From CAYTZH01 sp964442285 (GTDB lineage Bacteria > Myxococcota_A > UBA9160 > JAFDET01), in assembly GCA_964442285.1 (NCBI GenBank), contig CAYTZH010000023.1, forward strand, positions 5,101 through 69,100: 64,000 nt of DNA, given 5' to 3'. The position numbers and the translations under genes are program-made. The notes beneath the pieces were generated by a model. That model saw only the letters and a program-made list of their open reading frames with translations, did no database searches and was not told where the DNA came from. Shown in pieces: positions 7,800 through 16,784 of the stretch (the stretch's first letter is position 1; the number at the start of each line of letters is the position of its first letter).

Positions 7800-8534
7800 T
7801 CAGCCGCCCGCGCCGGGGCGGCCCGGCCAGCAGGCGAGCTCGGCCGCCGCGGCTTCGATCACCTGGCGGGAGGGGGCGAAGCGGCGCGGCAGCGCGCGGG
7901 GATGGGCGATGCGGTCCATCCGGAACATGCGTCGGGCCTGCTTGTCGACGTCGACGGCGAGCACGTACCAGAGGGGCACCTCGACGTAGAGCCCGTGGGG
8001 CTCGACACGCCGCTGGCTCACGGCGCCGTGGCGGTCCCGGTAGCGGAAGCCCAGGCACAGGCCCTCGCGGAAGCAGCGCTCGAAGACCTCCAGCAGCGCC
8101 CGGGTGGGGTCGCCCGCCGAGGCCCGGAGCGACGCAGAAGCCGGACGTCCCACCAGGATGCGCTCGGCCAGGCGCCGGAGGGTGGGGCGCCGGGCCTCCG
8201 GCAGGGCGGCCAGGATCTTCTGGAAGGCACCGTTGGCCTCCCGCGAGAAGGGCAGGCCCGCCGCCCGCTGCGCCAGCTGGGCCGAGAGCCACAGGGCCAC
8301 CGCCTCTCCCTCCTCGAGGCGCAGCGGGGGAAGCGGTGCGAAGCGGGCGAAGCGCACGCCGCCCCCCCGGCCGCGCTCGCCCTCGATGTCGAGCCCGCGC
8401 CGGCGCAGGACGGCGATGTCGCGGCGGACGGTGCGCACCGAGACCCCGAGCTCGGTGGCCACCTCCGACATCGTCGCGTGTCGACGGCTGCGCAGGCAGG
8501 CGACGAGCTCCTCGCGGCGGGTCTCGGGGTCCAC
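7800..8534 (-). CDS. WYL-domain transcriptional regulator (DeoR/YafY-like)
   Basis: The 244-residue protein opens with a winged helix-turn-helix (residues about 5-60; SEVATELGVSVRTVRRDIAV and GLDIEGERGRGGG) and continues into a WYL domain. The family triad appears as PLWYVLAVD near residue 205, and the Arg-rich end FRMDRIAHPRAL is typical. WYL regulators sense small ligands or nucleic-acid damage and are often autoregulated. The gene is transcribed away from the SnoaL-like gene. An inverted repeat at 8552-8574 lies 17 bases upstream of its start and is a plausible operator for both genes. Confidence 0.88.
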   Translation of the reverse strand: MDPETRREELVACLRSRRHATMSEVATELGVSVRTVRRDIAVLRRRGLDIEGERGRGGGVRFARFAPLPPLRLEEGEAVALWLSAQLAQRAAGLPFSREANGAFQKILAALPEARRPTLRRLAERILVGRPASASLRASAGDPTRALLEVFERCFREGLCLGFRYRDRHGAVSQRRVEPHGLYVEVPLWYVLAVDVDKQARRMFRMDRIAHPRALPRRFAPSRQVIEAAAAELACWPGRPGAGG

Positions 8535-8551
8535 GCCCGAAGGGTATCAGA

Positions 8552-8574
8552 AATAGGTCAATCGGTGGCCTATT
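8552..8574. promoter_or_regulatory. Inverted repeat in the WYL/SnoaL divergent region
   Basis: The half-sites AATAGGTC (8552-8559) and GGCCTATT (8567-8574) are inverted copies with one mismatch, separated by seven bases. They sit just upstream of the WYL regulator and about 110 bases upstream of the SnoaL-like gene. Position and symmetry fit an autoregulatory operator; this is inference from the sequence only. Confidence 0.5.
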
Positions 8575-8681
8575 CGGGACTAGGCTCGGGATCGGCGCCG
8601 CCATCCGGGCGGCCCGTTGCAGGGTGCTGCTCCGCCCGGCCGTCGGTCCGGGAGGAGCGGGCGCACCCGGGAGGATCGGGA

Positions 8682-9086
8682 ATGTCTGCGAACGATGGGT
8701 CGGCGGTCGCGGGGTCCGCGGTTGCGGTCGGGATCGAGCTGGTGGCGCTCTGCAACGCCGGAAAGGGGCTCGAGGCGGTGGACACGCTCTACGACGAGAA
8801 GATCGTCAGCATCGAGGGGGCCTCGGGCGAGGGCTTCTCGCAGCGCATGGAGGGGATCGACGCGATCCGGGGCAAGAACACCTGGTGGTACGAGAACCAC
8901 GAGGTGCACAGCTCCGGCGCCACGGGTCCCTTCGTCGGCCACCGCGAGGACCAGTTCGCCGTGATCTTCGAGACCGACGTCACCGCCAAGGCCACCGGCG
9001 AGCGTACGACGTTGCGCGAGATCGGTCTCTACACCGTCTCCGACGGCAAGGTGGTGCAGGAGGAGTTCCTGTACGCGGCTCCCTGA
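8682..9086 (+). CDS. SnoaL-like (NTF2-fold) protein
   Basis: The 134-residue protein has the NTF2/SnoaL layout: an N-terminal helix (ELVALCNAGKGLEAVDTLY), the strand DEKIVSIEGAS, a helix with a TWWYENHEVHS turn, and a curved C-terminal sheet ending GLYTVSDGKVVQEEFLY. Members are isomerases, dehydratases or small binding proteins; the cavity residues do not point to one reaction. ATG 8682 follows GGGAGGATCGGG. The gene is divergent from the WYL regulator, so the regulator may control it. Confidence 0.82.
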   Translation: MSANDGSAVAGSAVAVGIELVALCNAGKGLEAVDTLYDEKIVSIEGASGEGFSQRMEGIDAIRGKNTWWYENHEVHSSGATGPFVGHREDQFAVIFETDVTAKATGERTTLREIGLYTVSDGKVVQEEFLYAAP

Positions 9087-9163
9087 GCGCGGCTCCCTGA
9101 GGCCGCGGCGGCTCGCGCCCGGCGCGGGCCGCCGCTCCGCCCGCGGGCGTCGGACGCGACGCC

Positions 9164-9751
9164 TCAGTCGAGCATGCAGAGGGTGCCGGCGTAGACCGCC
9201 GCGAGCACCGACTGCTCCATCCGGATCCGGCCGATCACCGCCATGCCCACCATCGCGTTGGTGAGAGCCCGCGAGAGCGGGTGGGGCGACTTGCCCGGCG
9301 GCAGCTCGCCGGCTGCCTGGGCCTCGCCCAGGGCCCGCTCCAGGCCCTGCTGGAGCAGCTCGAGGGTCTCCCGGAGGATCCCCTCGATCTCCCGGTCGCC
9401 GGAGGGCCCGAACTCGACCAGCGCGTTGGCCACCAGGCAGCCGCGGCAGCTTGGGTCCGCGCCCAGCGACTCGAAGAAGCGGACGACCGCCTTCACGTTC
9501 TCCACCCGCGAGCCGGGCCGCTCCAGCAGCGCCAGGGCGCGCGCGAGCTGGGTGGTGCGGTAGTGCTCGAGGACGCGCAGGAAGAGGTCGCGCTTGCTGC
9601 CGAAGGTGTCGTAGAGGCTCTGGCGCGAGATCCCCATGCGCTGGAGCAGCTCCGAGAGCCCCGCCCCCTGGTAGCCGCGCCGCCAGAAGAGGTCCATGGC
9701 GCGCTCCAGCACCTCCACCTCGTCGAAGCCCTTCGGTCGGCCCGCCGGCAT
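9164..9751 (-). CDS. TetR-family transcriptional regulator
   Basis: The 195-residue protein starts MPAGRPKGFDEVEVLERAMDL and has the TetR helix-turn-helix (residues about 10-55; GAGLSELLQRMGISRQSLYDTFGSK). The C-terminal ligand domain contains GCLVANALVEFG, typical of the AcrR-like subgroup whose Cys-containing motif follows helix 5. An open frame extends upstream to 9889, but its translation is Arg-rich and non-homologous, so ATG 9751 is preferred. The target is unknown; the nearest divergent genes are far away. Confidence 0.88.
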   Translation of the reverse strand: MPAGRPKGFDEVEVLERAMDLFWRRGYQGAGLSELLQRMGISRQSLYDTFGSKRDLFLRVLEHYRTTQLARALALLERPGSRVENVKAVVRFFESLGADPSCRGCLVANALVEFGPSGDREIEGILRETLELLQQGLERALGEAQAAGELPPGKSPHPLSRALTNAMVGMAVIGRIRMEQSVLAAVYAGTLCMLD

Positions 9752-9855
9752 GGCGACGAGCGTATCCCGGGCCAAGCGCCGCCGCCCGCGGGGCCGCGGA
9801 GCGCCGCGGGGCTCGTGCGGGTGCCCGCGATGTCCTTCCCGGCGATCGAGCCGTC

Positions 9856-11199
9856 CTAGCGACCTCCCGCGAGCCAGGCGTCGACCCACGCCCGGGTGCT
9901 GGGATCGGGGGTGGCGTTGGCCTTCAGCCGGAGGTCGTCGACCTGCCAGGTGGAGCCGCGGCCCGCTCGGGAGGGCCGGAGGCAGAGGGTGGCGCGCTCG
10001 GGACGCAGCACCCGGTAGAACGCCAGCCGGCCCGCGACGGCGCTCGACACGTAGCTCACGATGCAGTGGCGCATGCGCTCGCCCTCCTCGCGGATCTCGC
10101 CCACGCTGCGGAGCGCCTCGACGACGCCCGGCCAGTCGGCGAGCGGCGGCGCCGGCAGCGGGTGCCAGGCCGGCAGCGCGCGCAGGTGGCGGAGACGCTC
10201 GAGCATGGCCTCGGTCTCGGCGCGGAGCCGCGCGACGCTCCGGACCGGACCCGGCACCGGGTGGCCCCGTCGCTGCAGGCTGCGGGCCGCCTCGGTGAAG
10301 CGGTAGAGCGCCTGGAGGGTCTCGCGGTCGTCGCTCGCCAGCAGCTCGAGCAGGAGGCCGTCAGCGAGCCAGGCGAGCTCGCCGGCGTCCTGGAACGTGC
10401 AGGCCGCGAGCCCGATCCGCGGCGCGTGGGCGATGCGCTGGAGCGCCCGCGGCTCGCGCGCCCAGACCGCGAGCCGCCGGGGGAGCTCCGGACGGAGCGA
10501 CGGGCACTGCACCTTGGCGAGCAGGCGGACGCTGGCGGCGCGCTCGGGAAAGCCCACGGCGGCCGCCAGGCGGCGACGCCGCCAGAGCACGGCCCTGGCC
10601 ACGGAGGTGCCGAGGCGGACGCGCCCGGCGGCGAGCAGGACCGCGAGGGCCAGGTTGCCCCGACAGAGCTCCGCGCCCGGCGGTCCGGCCCGCTCGATCC
10701 AGCGCAGGAGCCGCCACTGGAACTCCGGATCGACCCGCGCCACCTCGCGCCGCACCCGGCGGGGGACGAGGGCGAGCGCCCGCGGCAGGGCCATGGCCCG
10801 CTCGTTCCAGGCGCGGGCCACCGGGTCCCCGGGGAAGGGCAGCTTGAGCTGTGGCCAGGGTGGCTCCGCGACGCGGGCGTCGTTCGCGCCGTCGGCGCCG
10901 GCGAGCGGCCACGGGACGCGCGCGCCGCCCTCGCGGGGCGGCATCAGGTTCGGTCCTTCCACGTCGAGCCAGGGCTCCACCGCGCGCCAGCGCCCGCGGC
11001 GCCCCGCCTTCAGGATCCAGGCGCCGCTGCGCTCTCCCCACGGGCGGACCACGAGCAGGCGCCGCCCCGAGAAGCGCGCGAAGAGTCCCTCCTCGTGGAC
11101 GGCCCCCGGAACGAAGTGGTCGTACTGCCAGCGCTCGCGCAGCCAGCGGCGCGCGAGCTCCGCCGTCGGCGAGGGCGATCTCGCGGGCAACGGTCGCAT
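9856..11199 (-). CDS. PcfJ-like domain protein
   Basis: The 447-residue protein is Arg- and Leu-rich with no membrane segment. Its C-terminal third contains EIREEGERMRHCIVSYVSS followed by GRLAFYRV, which fits the PcfJ-like core (E-G-x-x-M-x-H-C-V-x-x-Y followed by a beta hairpin). The N-terminal two thirds are helical and repeat-like. PcfJ-type proteins are known mainly from plasmids, phages and integrative elements, where their biochemical role is unclear. No other mobile-element gene is adjacent. The Met-His-Cys motif could be a metal or catalytic site, which is speculation. Confidence 0.65.
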   Translation of the reverse strand: MRPLPARSPSPTAELARRWLRERWQYDHFVPGAVHEEGLFARFSGRRLLVVRPWGERSGAWILKAGRRGRWRAVEPWLDVEGPNLMPPREGGARVPWPLAGADGANDARVAEPPWPQLKLPFPGDPVARAWNERAMALPRALALVPRRVRREVARVDPEFQWRLLRWIERAGPPGAELCRGNLALAVLLAAGRVRLGTSVARAVLWRRRRLAAAVGFPERAASVRLLAKVQCPSLRPELPRRLAVWAREPRALQRIAHAPRIGLAACTFQDAGELAWLADGLLLELLASDDRETLQALYRFTEAARSLQRRGHPVPGPVRSVARLRAETEAMLERLRHLRALPAWHPLPAPPLADWPGVVEALRSVGEIREEGERMRHCIVSYVSSAVAGRLAFYRVLRPERATLCLRPSRAGRGSTWQVDDLRLKANATPDPSTRAWVDAWLAGGR

Positions 11200-11288
11200 C
11201 TCCGGAGGACCGGGCCGTGCAGGAATCAGGGGGGATCGCGCAGCGTATCACGCGCCCTCGGGGATGCAGCGGCTCCTCGCCGTCGCGG

Positions 11289-11699
11289 CTAGACGAAGCG
11301 GAAGCGCACCTCCCACCAGGCCATGGGGCCGGGGATGGCGCGCTTCAGCGCGAAGTAGAGGTCGCGGCCCAGGTCCTGGTTGGCGCGGGCGTCGACCGGC
11401 TGCACGTGGGCGGTGCGGTTGGTCTCCCAGACGAACATCGCGCCGGGACATTCGTCGAGGTTGTTCCCCTTCTCGCCCTTGTAGAGGGTTCCGAAGGGAC
11501 CGAGCGCGTCCTTGCGGCGCGCATTCTTCTCGGTCGGGGAGGGGTCGACGAAGATGCGTCCCCACTTGACGGCGTTGGTGCCCGTGAGCTGCTCGCGCCA
11601 GTGGTGGCCCACCATGGGGTAGCCCGCGAGGTCGATCGTCGCCTCGACCACGCCGGGCTCCACCTGCTTCACGTCGATGAACTGCTCGTGTCGGGCCAT
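11289..11699 (-). CDS. Conserved-looking hypothetical protein, 136 residues
   Basis: The product has no signal peptide or membrane segment. It appears to be a beta-rich single domain: EQFIDVKQVEPGVVEATIDL at the start, then KWGRIFVDPSPTEKNARRKD and a long C-terminal region with MFVWETNRTAHVQPVDARAN and a final strand WWEVRFRFV. Aromatic residues are frequent at the end. I do not recognise the family. ATG 11699 is preceded by CGGAGGAGTCC. It lies downstream of the TAXI-type gene on the same strand but about 90 bases away. Confidence 0.7.
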   Translation of the reverse strand: MARHEQFIDVKQVEPGVVEATIDLAGYPMVGHHWREQLTGTNAVKWGRIFVDPSPTEKNARRKDALGPFGTLYKGEKGNNLDECPGAMFVWETNRTAHVQPVDARANQDLGRDLYFALKRAIPGPMAWWEVRFRFV

Positions 11700-11788
11700 G
11701 GGACTCCTCCGCCGTGGAGCATGGGCGCGGCACCGGGGCTCGGCTGTGAGGCGCTTCACTGCACACGTCGCGCTGCGGGACGCGGACC

Positions 11789-13285
11789 TCAGCGCCGGGA
11801 CGAGCGGGGCGGCAGGGTCGCGCCGGGCCCGAGGTCGCCGTCCTCGTCGTCGTGGCAGCCGGGCTTGTCCTGGCGGATGTGCTCCTGGGCGATCAGGCGG
11901 GTGATGTAGTCCCGGGCGTCCTTCACCAGGGAGGCGAAGCCGGTGAGCACCTCCTCGCCGCGCACCTCGCCGAGGGCGAAGCGCTCGAGGGCCTCGGTCT
12001 TCATCTCCGTGAGCTGGCGCTGGAGCTCCACCAGGCGGCCGATGGGCGTGTGGGGCAGGCGGTCGATGGCCAGGGCCTCGCGCTCGATCTGGTTCACCCG
12101 TCGCACGTACTCCACGAAGTGGGTCTCCCGGACGCGGCGGCGGCGCTGGCGCAGCCAGGTCCACAGGAAGAGCACGCCGCCCAGCACCGGCGCGGCGATG
12201 TTCAGGGAGGCGTCGAGGACGCTCAGGGTCTCGCCGGTGAGCACGGGCAGCTCGCGGCGCCGGTAGCGCTCGGCGCTGGCGTGGAGCGGCAGCTCCGGCG
12301 GCTCGGCCAGCAGCTCCGGACCGATGCCGGGCCCGACGCGGGCGAAGCGGGTCTCGAAGACGGCCCGCAGCAGGGCGAAGGCCTCGCGCTCGGGCACGTC
12401 GTCCCGGGTGAGGAGCAACAGGCGCGTGCCGAGGGTCGGGACGTCGCGGGCGGGCACCGGCGGCGCCCGGTCGTACATGGCCCGGGGGATGAGCGCGCGG
12501 TCCACGGCGCGGCGGTCGACCCGCAGCCTCGGATCGTCGCCCTGGGCCAGGAGCCCCACGCCATCGATGGCGTAGGCCGAGGCGAAGTCCAGGGACACGA
12601 GGCGATAGCCCCAGCGCTCCACCAGCCGCCGGGCCACCGGCGAGGGCATGGACGAGGCGGTGAAGACCGCATCCGGGAGGGCCTCGGCGGAGCGGGCCGC
12701 GAGGAGCTCGCCGTAGGTCTGCTCGGTGCGGACCACGTCGTCGACCGGGTTGGGGGCTGTGTCGTCTTCGAGTGTCGACCCGGCGAGCCCCGCGAAGCCC
12801 AGGACCGATTCGGCCAGGCGCCGCGTGCCGCTGTCCGGCGCGCTCACGTTCACTCGCCGGCCCCGCAGCGCCTGCAGCGAAGAGGCCGCGACCTCGTCGG
12901 CCAGCTCGCCGCGCACGAGCAGATGCAGGGGCTCGAGGTGGAGCGCCGTGAGCTGGCGCAGGGTCGGGGCGTCGCCGACGCCCAGGCCGCCCTGCACCAG
13001 GGCGAAGTCGAGGCGGCCCGAGGCGAGACCCGCCACGGCGTCGACCGAGCCGGCGCTGGGCTCCACCCGCAGGTCGAGGCCGAAGGCCCGGGCCTCCTCG
13101 GCGAGGAGCTCGGCGAAGGCGTGGCGGATGCCGTCGGGGCTGCCGCCGGTGATCGCGAAGGTCTCCGGCGCGGTGGCGCTCCGGGTGAGCGGGAAGGCGG
13201 CGGCGAGGGCGACGCAGGCCAGCCCCCCGACCAGCGCCAGCCGATCCCGGCGCAGGAGTCGGCGCAGGCCGGCGAGGCGGGTCAC
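11789..13285 (-). CDS. TAXI-family solute-binding protein with C-terminal membrane anchor
   Basis: The 498-residue protein starts at a GTG overlapping the stop of the upstream gene. A hydrophobic segment lies at about residues 15-33. The TAXI (TRAP-associated extracytoplasmic immunogenic) domain follows: FAITGGSPDGIRHAFAELL, EPSAGSVDAVAGLASGRLDF, ALVQGG, and LRGRRVNVSAPDSGTRRLAE. A second hydrophobic segment (about 355-378) is followed by a basic stretch, a coiled-coil-like region and an acidic His/Asp tail. Ordinary TAXI proteins lack this C-terminal extension. No DctQM-type permease gene is near, so it may be a membrane-bound receptor rather than a transporter part. Confidence 0.82.
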   Translation of the reverse strand: MTRLAGLRRLLRRDRLALVGGLACVALAAAFPLTRSATAPETFAITGGSPDGIRHAFAELLAEEARAFGLDLRVEPSAGSVDAVAGLASGRLDFALVQGGLGVGDAPTLRQLTALHLEPLHLLVRGELADEVAASSLQALRGRRVNVSAPDSGTRRLAESVLGFAGLAGSTLEDDTAPNPVDDVVRTEQTYGELLAARSAEALPDAVFTASSMPSPVARRLVERWGYRLVSLDFASAYAIDGVGLLAQGDDPRLRVDRRAVDRALIPRAMYDRAPPVPARDVPTLGTRLLLLTRDDVPEREAFALLRAVFETRFARVGPGIGPELLAEPPELPLHASAERYRRRELPVLTGETLSVLDASLNIAAPVLGGVLFLWTWLRQRRRRVRETHFVEYVRRVNQIEREALAIDRLPHTPIGRLVELQRQLTEMKTEALERFALGEVRGEEVLTGFASLVKDARDYITRLIAQEHIRQDKPGCHDDEDGDLGPGATLPPRSSRR

Positions 13286-13809
13286 GAGTCCAGCTCCCGG
13301 CACAGCACCTCGACCACGGTGTACTCGCCCTCGGCGTCGCGCTTCGGGAAGGCGTAGAGCAGGAAGTGGGTGTCGGGGCCGACGCCGGGGTCCGCGTCGG
13401 CGACGGTGCCCCAGGCAAGCTCCTCCGCCTCCCAGAGCGGGACCGAGAACGCGCCCACCTCGTCGTCCCGGTAGCGCTCGCGCCAGCGGGGCAGGGTCTC
13501 CGAGGGGTCGAGGCCGGCCATCTTCCCGTGGATGCGGTGGATCGACCGGGCCAGCGCACCGTACAGCATGGGGAGGTGCCCGATCTCCGCGACCGGCCCC
13601 TCGCCGTCACCCGGACGCCCGAAGGCGTAGGTCAGCACGTGGACGACCCCCTGCTCCAGGTCGAGACCGATCACCCGACCCAGGGCCACGTCCCGCTTCC
13701 AGAACCGCACGGTGCGCGGACCGAAGTAGCTGAAGACGCTGCCGGTCTCGAGCGCATCCACCAGATCGCGACGCAAACGGGCCCCCCGCCTGGGATTCTC
13801 CCTCCTCAT
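13282..13809 (-). CDS. Hypothetical protein translationally coupled to the TAXI protein
   Basis: The 175-residue product is soluble, with a basic N-terminus, then a region that may be a beta-barrel-like or PAS-like fold: VFSYFGPRTVRFWKRDVALG, VIGLDLEQGVVHVLTYAFG, and a later WERYRDDEVGAF-type segment; the end is FLLYAFPKRDAEGEYTVVEV. The pattern resembles an enzyme or binding domain for a small ligand, but I do not recognise it. Its stop overlaps the GTG of the TAXI gene by four bases, so the two proteins are probably made together. Confidence 0.7.
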   Translation of the reverse strand: MRRENPRRGARLRRDLVDALETGSVFSYFGPRTVRFWKRDVALGRVIGLDLEQGVVHVLTYAFGRPGDGEGPVAEIGHLPMLYGALARSIHRIHGKMAGLDPSETLPRWRERYRDDEVGAFSVPLWEAEELAWGTVADADPGVGPDTHFLLYAFPKRDAEGEYTVVEVLCRELDS

Positions 13810-13899
13810 CGACCGCTCGCGGACATCGCTGGAGGCGACACCCCGGCCCCGTCGCCCGGATGGGTATACTCGGTGGCCCGTCCCACCCCGGAGGAACCC

Positions 13900-14517
13900 G
13901 TGAAGCTCTACAGCAGTATCGGCCCCAATCCCCGCGTCGTGCGCATGTTCCTGGCGGAGAAGGGCATGGAGGTCCCGCTCGAGAACGTCGACCTGCTGGG
14001 CGGCGAGAACCGGCGCGGTGCCTACCTGGAGAAGAACCCGGCGGGCCAGCTGCCCTGCCTCGAGCTCGACGACGGCACCTTCCTCTCGGAGATCATCCCC
14101 ATCTGCGAGTACCTGGAGGAGAGGCAGCCGGAGCCGCCCCTGGTGGGCGCCACCCCCGAGGAGCGCGCGATCACCCGGATGTGGGTGCGGCGCATCGACC
14201 TGAACATCGTCGAGCCCATGGCCGCCGGCTTCCGCTACAGCGAGGGCCTGCCCATCTTCAAGGACCGCATGCGCACGATCCCCCAGGCGGCCGACGACCT
14301 GAAGGCGCTGGGTCAGGAGAAGCTGGCCTGGCTCGACGGGCTGTGCGCCGAACGCGAGTGGATCTGCGGCGACCGCTTCACCCTGGCGGACGTCTTCCTC
14401 TACGCCTTCCTCGAGTTCGGAGCCAGCGTGGGCCAGTCGCCGGACGGGAAGCTCGGCTGGATCCCGGGCTGGCTCGCGCGGGTCGCGGCCCGGCCCAGCG
14501 CCCAGGCGACCGCCTGA
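13900..14517 (+). CDS. Glutathione S-transferase family protein
   Basis: The 205-residue protein starts at GTG 13900 after CGGAGGAA. The N-terminal thioredoxin-like domain reads VKLYSSIGPNPRVVRMFLAE, with a Ser/Pro-containing start and the cis-Pro region AGQLPCLELDDGTFLSE, where the SE pair binds the glutathione gamma-glutamyl group. The C-terminal helical domain contains GDRFTLADVFLYAFLE, the conserved hydrophobic capping Asp motif. Likely role is glutathione conjugation or another thiol transfer. The length is normal for the family. A longer open frame upstream has no homology. Confidence 0.92.
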   Translation: MKLYSSIGPNPRVVRMFLAEKGMEVPLENVDLLGGENRRGAYLEKNPAGQLPCLELDDGTFLSEIIPICEYLEERQPEPPLVGATPEERAITRMWVRRIDLNIVEPMAAGFRYSEGLPIFKDRMRTIPQAADDLKALGQEKLAWLDGLCAEREWICGDRFTLADVFLYAFLEFGASVGQSPDGKLGWIPGWLARVAARPSAQATA

Positions 14518-14627
14518 CCCGCTGACACCGCTCCGTTGCGCAAGGGATGCGCAGGATCTGCGCGTCCTCCGCGCGCGACGTCAAGCGCGCTCCACTCGAG
14601 ACCGATGGGGACGGCGGAGGTGCCGCC

Positions 14628-16733
14628 ATGCATCGGTGTCGTTTCAGCTCGTTCGCCCTGGTCCCGCTCCTGCTCGGGTCGCTCTCCTGCGCCATCGGGT
14701 CGGCGCCCCGCGAGCCCGACATGGGCTCCGCCTGGCTGCCGCTTCGCGACGGCGTGCGCTGGGGCTACGACGTGCACTACCGCATGGAGTTCCGCCGTGG
14801 GGACCAGCGCGAGACCCACGACGACCGCTTCTTCCGCCTGGACGGCCTCGAGCGGATCGAGGGGCCGACGCCGCGGTACCTGTGGACCGTCTACGCCAAG
14901 GTCGAGAAGGGCCAGGACCGGCTGACCGATGGCCGGTGGACGGCGCCCGTGCTGATCCGGACCGAAGCGGGCGTGCTCGAGGTGGGCACCCGAACGGCGG
15001 GTGTGCGGGGCGCCGACCCGGAGGATCACGACTTCGACACACCCCGCATGCGGCTGCCGCGGACGCTCACGAAGGAGGCCTCCTGGCCCCAGGTGCACGC
15101 CTACGGCGACTACCGTGAGGAGTCCGAGGGCCGAGTGGTGGGCTTCGAGCGGGTGCGCACGCCGGCGGGTGAGTTCGAGGGGGTGGCCCACGTCCGCTAC
15201 GACGGCGTGGCCATGGGTCGCGGCCACGTGCTCGGCGGACGCTTCACGGTCGAGGACAGCCGCTACGAGCTCCACGAGTGGTTCGCCCGGGGCATCGGCA
15301 AGGTCAAGAAGATCGAGGTGACCGTGCTCCGGGGACGCGACGAGCGGGGGCAGGCCGTGATCGTGCGCACGGAGCTGCGAATGGAGCTCCGGGACCACTG
15401 GGCCGGGAAGCCGGAGCGCCCGGCGATCGCCAGGCCGAAGAAGGTCGAGCCGGTCGAGGAGACCGCCTGCCGGGTGGATTCCGGCCTGCTCGCCCGGGCG
15501 GAGCATGCGGAGCTCGACCGCCGGCTCGACGGCCTGCAGGCCGAGTTCGAGCGCGGGGAGGTCGACAGCCAGCGCCTGTCGCGGGAGATCTTGGACTGTG
15601 CGATGGGCGAGAGGGCGCAGCTCGACGCCTGGGTGGCGGCGCAACCGGAGTCCTGGGCTGCCCGGACGGTGCGCGGCGCGTACTGGAGTCGGCAGGGCTG
15701 GAATGCCCGGGGCACCGCTCTCGCGCGGAACACCAGCGAGCGTCAGTGGCGCGCCATGCGCGAGGCGTTCGTGAGTGCCGCACGCGACCTGACCCGGGCG
15801 CTCGAGCTGAACCCGCGGGCGCCGGTGGCCCACTACGAGCTGCTCCGCATCGTCCGGTCCACGGGCGACGTCGAAGCCGGCCGCCGGATCTTCGAGGCCC
15901 TGCTCGAGGTGGACCCGGGTGCGGCTCGGCCCTACGTGTTCTTCATGGACTCGCTCGAGCCGAAGTGGGGCGGCTCCGTCGCAGCCCTGGAGTCGCTCTC
16001 CCGTGAGGCCCGCCAGAAGCTCGGGGACGGCCCGGAGGCCGACGCGGTGGAGGCCAGCTACTGGGCCCGCCGCGCCATCCTGGCCATGAACGCCCACGAG
16101 TACCGGGCGGCGGCGGACTACACGCGACGCACCATCGCGCTCCGGGGAGACCACTACGACCACCACCGCATGGTGAACATCCTGCGCTCGGACGGGCGGC
16201 TGCGGGCCGCGCTCGACACCGTCGACGTCCGGATCACCTCCGGCCACGCCGACGCCACGGACCTGCTCCAGCGCGCCCAGCTCTACCGCATGCTCGGCTG
16301 GCTCGACTACGCGCGCGATGACCTGGCGGTCGCCGCGCGGTGGGCGCCCGGCGAGGCGAGCACGTGGGTTCAGCTCGCGAACCTGGAGTATCGCCTGGAC
16401 GACTACGACGCCGCCCTCGCCGCCTACGACCGGGTCGTGAAGCGCTACCCCGACTCGCCGTCGTACTGGGCGGGCCGCGGGAGCCTGCTCCTCGACATGG
16501 AGCGCTACGAAGAGGCGGCCCGCTCCTACTGGCGCGCGATCCAGCTGGCGGAGTCCGTGCCGGCGTACTGGCTCGCGTACGCCGGCTCGCTCCAGATGAG
16601 CGGGAACCGGGAGGCAGAGGCCGCGTACCGGCGCTTCCTGGCCCTGGCCGGCGACGACCCGCGCCACGCCGAGGCCGTCGAGCGCGTGGAGTCGCAGCTC
16701 CGCGAAGGACTGCCGGCTTCTCCTGGGCGCTAG
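14628..16733 (+). CDS. Large TPR-repeat protein, probable lipoprotein or secreted
   Basis: The 701-residue protein starts MHRCRFSSFALVPLLLGSLSC, a signal-like segment followed by Cys; the lipobox is imperfect, so lipid attachment is uncertain. Residues about 35-260 form a beta-rich domain of unknown type (GVRWGYDVHYRMEFRRGDQ). From about residue 330 onward there are several TPR-like helical repeats, for example LTRALELNPRAPVAHYELLR and AALAAYDRVVKRYPDSPSYW. Such proteins are usually scaffolds in the periplasm or outer membrane. It is followed by the MltF-like gene on the same strand with a 51-base gap. Confidence 0.8.
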   Translation: MHRCRFSSFALVPLLLGSLSCAIGSAPREPDMGSAWLPLRDGVRWGYDVHYRMEFRRGDQRETHDDRFFRLDGLERIEGPTPRYLWTVYAKVEKGQDRLTDGRWTAPVLIRTEAGVLEVGTRTAGVRGADPEDHDFDTPRMRLPRTLTKEASWPQVHAYGDYREESEGRVVGFERVRTPAGEFEGVAHVRYDGVAMGRGHVLGGRFTVEDSRYELHEWFARGIGKVKKIEVTVLRGRDERGQAVIVRTELRMELRDHWAGKPERPAIARPKKVEPVEETACRVDSGLLARAEHAELDRRLDGLQAEFERGEVDSQRLSREILDCAMGERAQLDAWVAAQPESWAARTVRGAYWSRQGWNARGTALARNTSERQWRAMREAFVSAARDLTRALELNPRAPVAHYELLRIVRSTGDVEAGRRIFEALLEVDPGAARPYVFFMDSLEPKWGGSVAALESLSREARQKLGDGPEADAVEASYWARRAILAMNAHEYRAAADYTRRTIALRGDHYDHHRMVNILRSDGRLRAALDTVDVRITSGHADATDLLQRAQLYRMLGWLDYARDDLAVAARWAPGEASTWVQLANLEYRLDDYDAALAAYDRVVKRYPDSPSYWAGRGSLLLDMERYEEAARSYWRAIQLAESVPAYWLAYAGSLQMSGNREAEAAYRRFLALAGDDPRHAEAVERVESQLREGLPASPGR

Positions 16734-16784
16734 GCGCGTCCCGTGCGGGCATTCCGTACCTTCCCGATCCGAGGGAGGGGAGGC

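Noticed and set aside
13861..13870. TATACT upstream of the GST gene as a promoter
   Set aside because: No -35-like hexamer at suitable distance was found, so it was not called.
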